From Deltaproteobacteria bacterium (GTDB lineage: Bacteria; Desulfobacterota; Binatia; Binatales; Binataceae): a stretch of DNA of 6,935 nt. The position numbers were made by a program, and so were the translations under genes. Position 1 is the stretch's first letter. Every line of letters begins with the position of its first letter. Under the pieces are notes generated by a model that did no database searches, was not told where the DNA came from, and was given only the letters and a program-made list of their open reading frames with translations. Below are positions 6,360 to 6,935 of the stretch, piece by piece. The stretch lies in assembly GCA_021799555.1 (NCBI GenBank), contig JAJZAG010000206.1, positions 1 to 6,935 of the forward strand, read 5' to 3'.

Positions 6360-6365
6360 ACCTCC
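6360..6365 (-). promoter_or_regulatory. Ribosome binding site of cysO
   Basis: GGAGGT on the minus strand, a strong Shine-Dalgarno match, with a longish 12-base spacer to the ATG at 6347. It decides the start over the in-frame TTG at 6371. The thrC-cysO gap is 88 bases; I saw no convincing promoter or terminator in it. Confidence 0.7.
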
Positions 6366-6435
6366 GTACAAGGATCTTGATGCTTATGCCGGGCGCGTCG
6401 CGCAGACAAGCCGTGCGCGCTGCGGCCAGCGTGGT

Positions 6436-6935
6436 TCAGGCGGCGCCCGCCGCGGCGCGCTTGCCGTTTTCGAGGCGCTCGAAGAGCGCGTCGAATTCGC
6501 CCAGACGCGCATCGATAACCACTGGTTTTTCGATCGATCCGGCGACTGCTTCGAGAGTTTTGTAACCGTTACCGGTAATCGAGACGACTGTCGTTTCGTC
6601 GGGTTTGATGCGGCCCTGGCGCGCGAGCTTGATCGCGACCGCCAGCGTGGTGCCGCCGGCCGGTTCGGCAAAAATACCCTCGGTGCGGGCGAGCAGCTTT
6701 ATCGCGTCGATAATCTCGGAATCGGTCGCGGATTCACCCCATCCGCCCGACTCGCGGACCGCACGCAGGACGTAATAACCGTCGGCGGGATTTCCGATCG
6801 CGATCGATTTGGCGATCGTATCGGGTTTGACCGGAGTGATCAGGTCGGTGCCCTTGTGCAGCGCATGAATTACCGGAGCGGAACCGGTTGCCTGGGCGGA
6901 AAAAATCTTGAAGACGTCGTTCTTGATCAGGCCGA
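6436..6935 (-). CDS. thrC: Threonine synthase (C-terminal part, N-terminus outside window)
   Basis: The last 165 residues of a PLP-dependent threonine synthase, which converts O-phosphohomoserine to threonine. The frame is open to the right edge and stops with TGA at 6438-6436. Recognisable family stretches in order are AQATGSAPVIHAL, PVKPDTIAKSIAIGNPADGYY, SGGWGESATDSEII, LLARTEGIFAEPAGGTT and TGNGYKT. The PADG and EGIFAEPAGG motifs separate it from cysteine synthases and threonine dehydratases. The PLP-binding lysine lies outside the window. After TGNGYKT comes a tail of about 40 residues ending in an Ala/Gly-rich stretch. It is upstream of cysO on the same strand with an 88-base gap, so co-transcription is likely but not shown. 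Confidence 0.93.
   Translation of the reverse strand, partial: GLIKNDVFKIFSAQATGSAPVIHALHKGTDLITPVKPDTIAKSIAIGNPADGYYVLRAVRESGGWGESATDSEIIDAIKLLARTEGIFAEPAGGTTLAVAIKLARQGRIKPDETTVVSITGNGYKTLEAVAGSIEKPVVIDARLGEFDALFERLENGKRAAAGAA

Noticed and set aside
6384..6671. 95-codon minus-strand frame at the end of thrC
   Set aside because: Out of frame with the clear threonine synthase C-terminus on the same strand; Arg/Ser-rich and without motifs.

Overview
The window is a densely packed bacterial chromosome segment, roughly 60% GC by eye. It carries eight genes: six complete and two cut by the window edges. No rRNA, tRNA, CRISPR array, insertion sequence or phage gene was seen. The gene content is a soluble PAS histidine kinase with an NtrC-like response regulator, a carrier-protein cysteine pathway, HemW, and a glycoside-hydrolase-like barrel protein. 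This fits a soil or sediment bacterium of the Desulfobacterota, Myxococcota or Binatota kind. That assignment is inference, because no phylogenetic marker is present.

Left part (1-2131, minus strand): a two-component pair. The kinase comes first and overlaps the response regulator by an ATGA junction. The regulator is cut by the left edge after its receiver domain, and its linker looks like that of sigma-54 activators.

Middle (2132-3535): an intergenic region of about 360 bases separates the kinase from a plus-strand gene. It holds a near-consensus -24/-12 (sigma-54) promoter ending about 30 bases before that gene, and a perfect 7-bp inverted repeat about 115 bases upstream of the predicted transcript start. 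The simplest reading is that the kinase and regulator control the divergent gene. Its product appears to be a degenerate glycoside-hydrolase-like TIM barrel. It ends tail-to-tail with hemW, and the two stop codons share the palindrome CTATAG.

Right part (3530-6935, all minus strand, read right to left): the end of threonine synthase (thrC), a CysO-type sulfur-carrier protein, a CysM-type cysteine synthase, a stand-alone NIL-domain protein, and hemW after a gap of 120 bases. The cysO-cysM-NIL block is tightly packed: cysM either overlaps cysO or starts just after it, and the NIL gene directly abuts cysM (TAAATG). By analogy with Mycobacterium tuberculosis, CysO carries sulfur as a C-terminal thiocarboxylate and CysM transfers it to an activated serine. 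Here CysO ends in Gly-Gly-Arg, so the Arg should have to be removed before activation. The NIL protein is a likely small-molecule sensor or accessory factor of this sulfur pathway, with no established role in this context.
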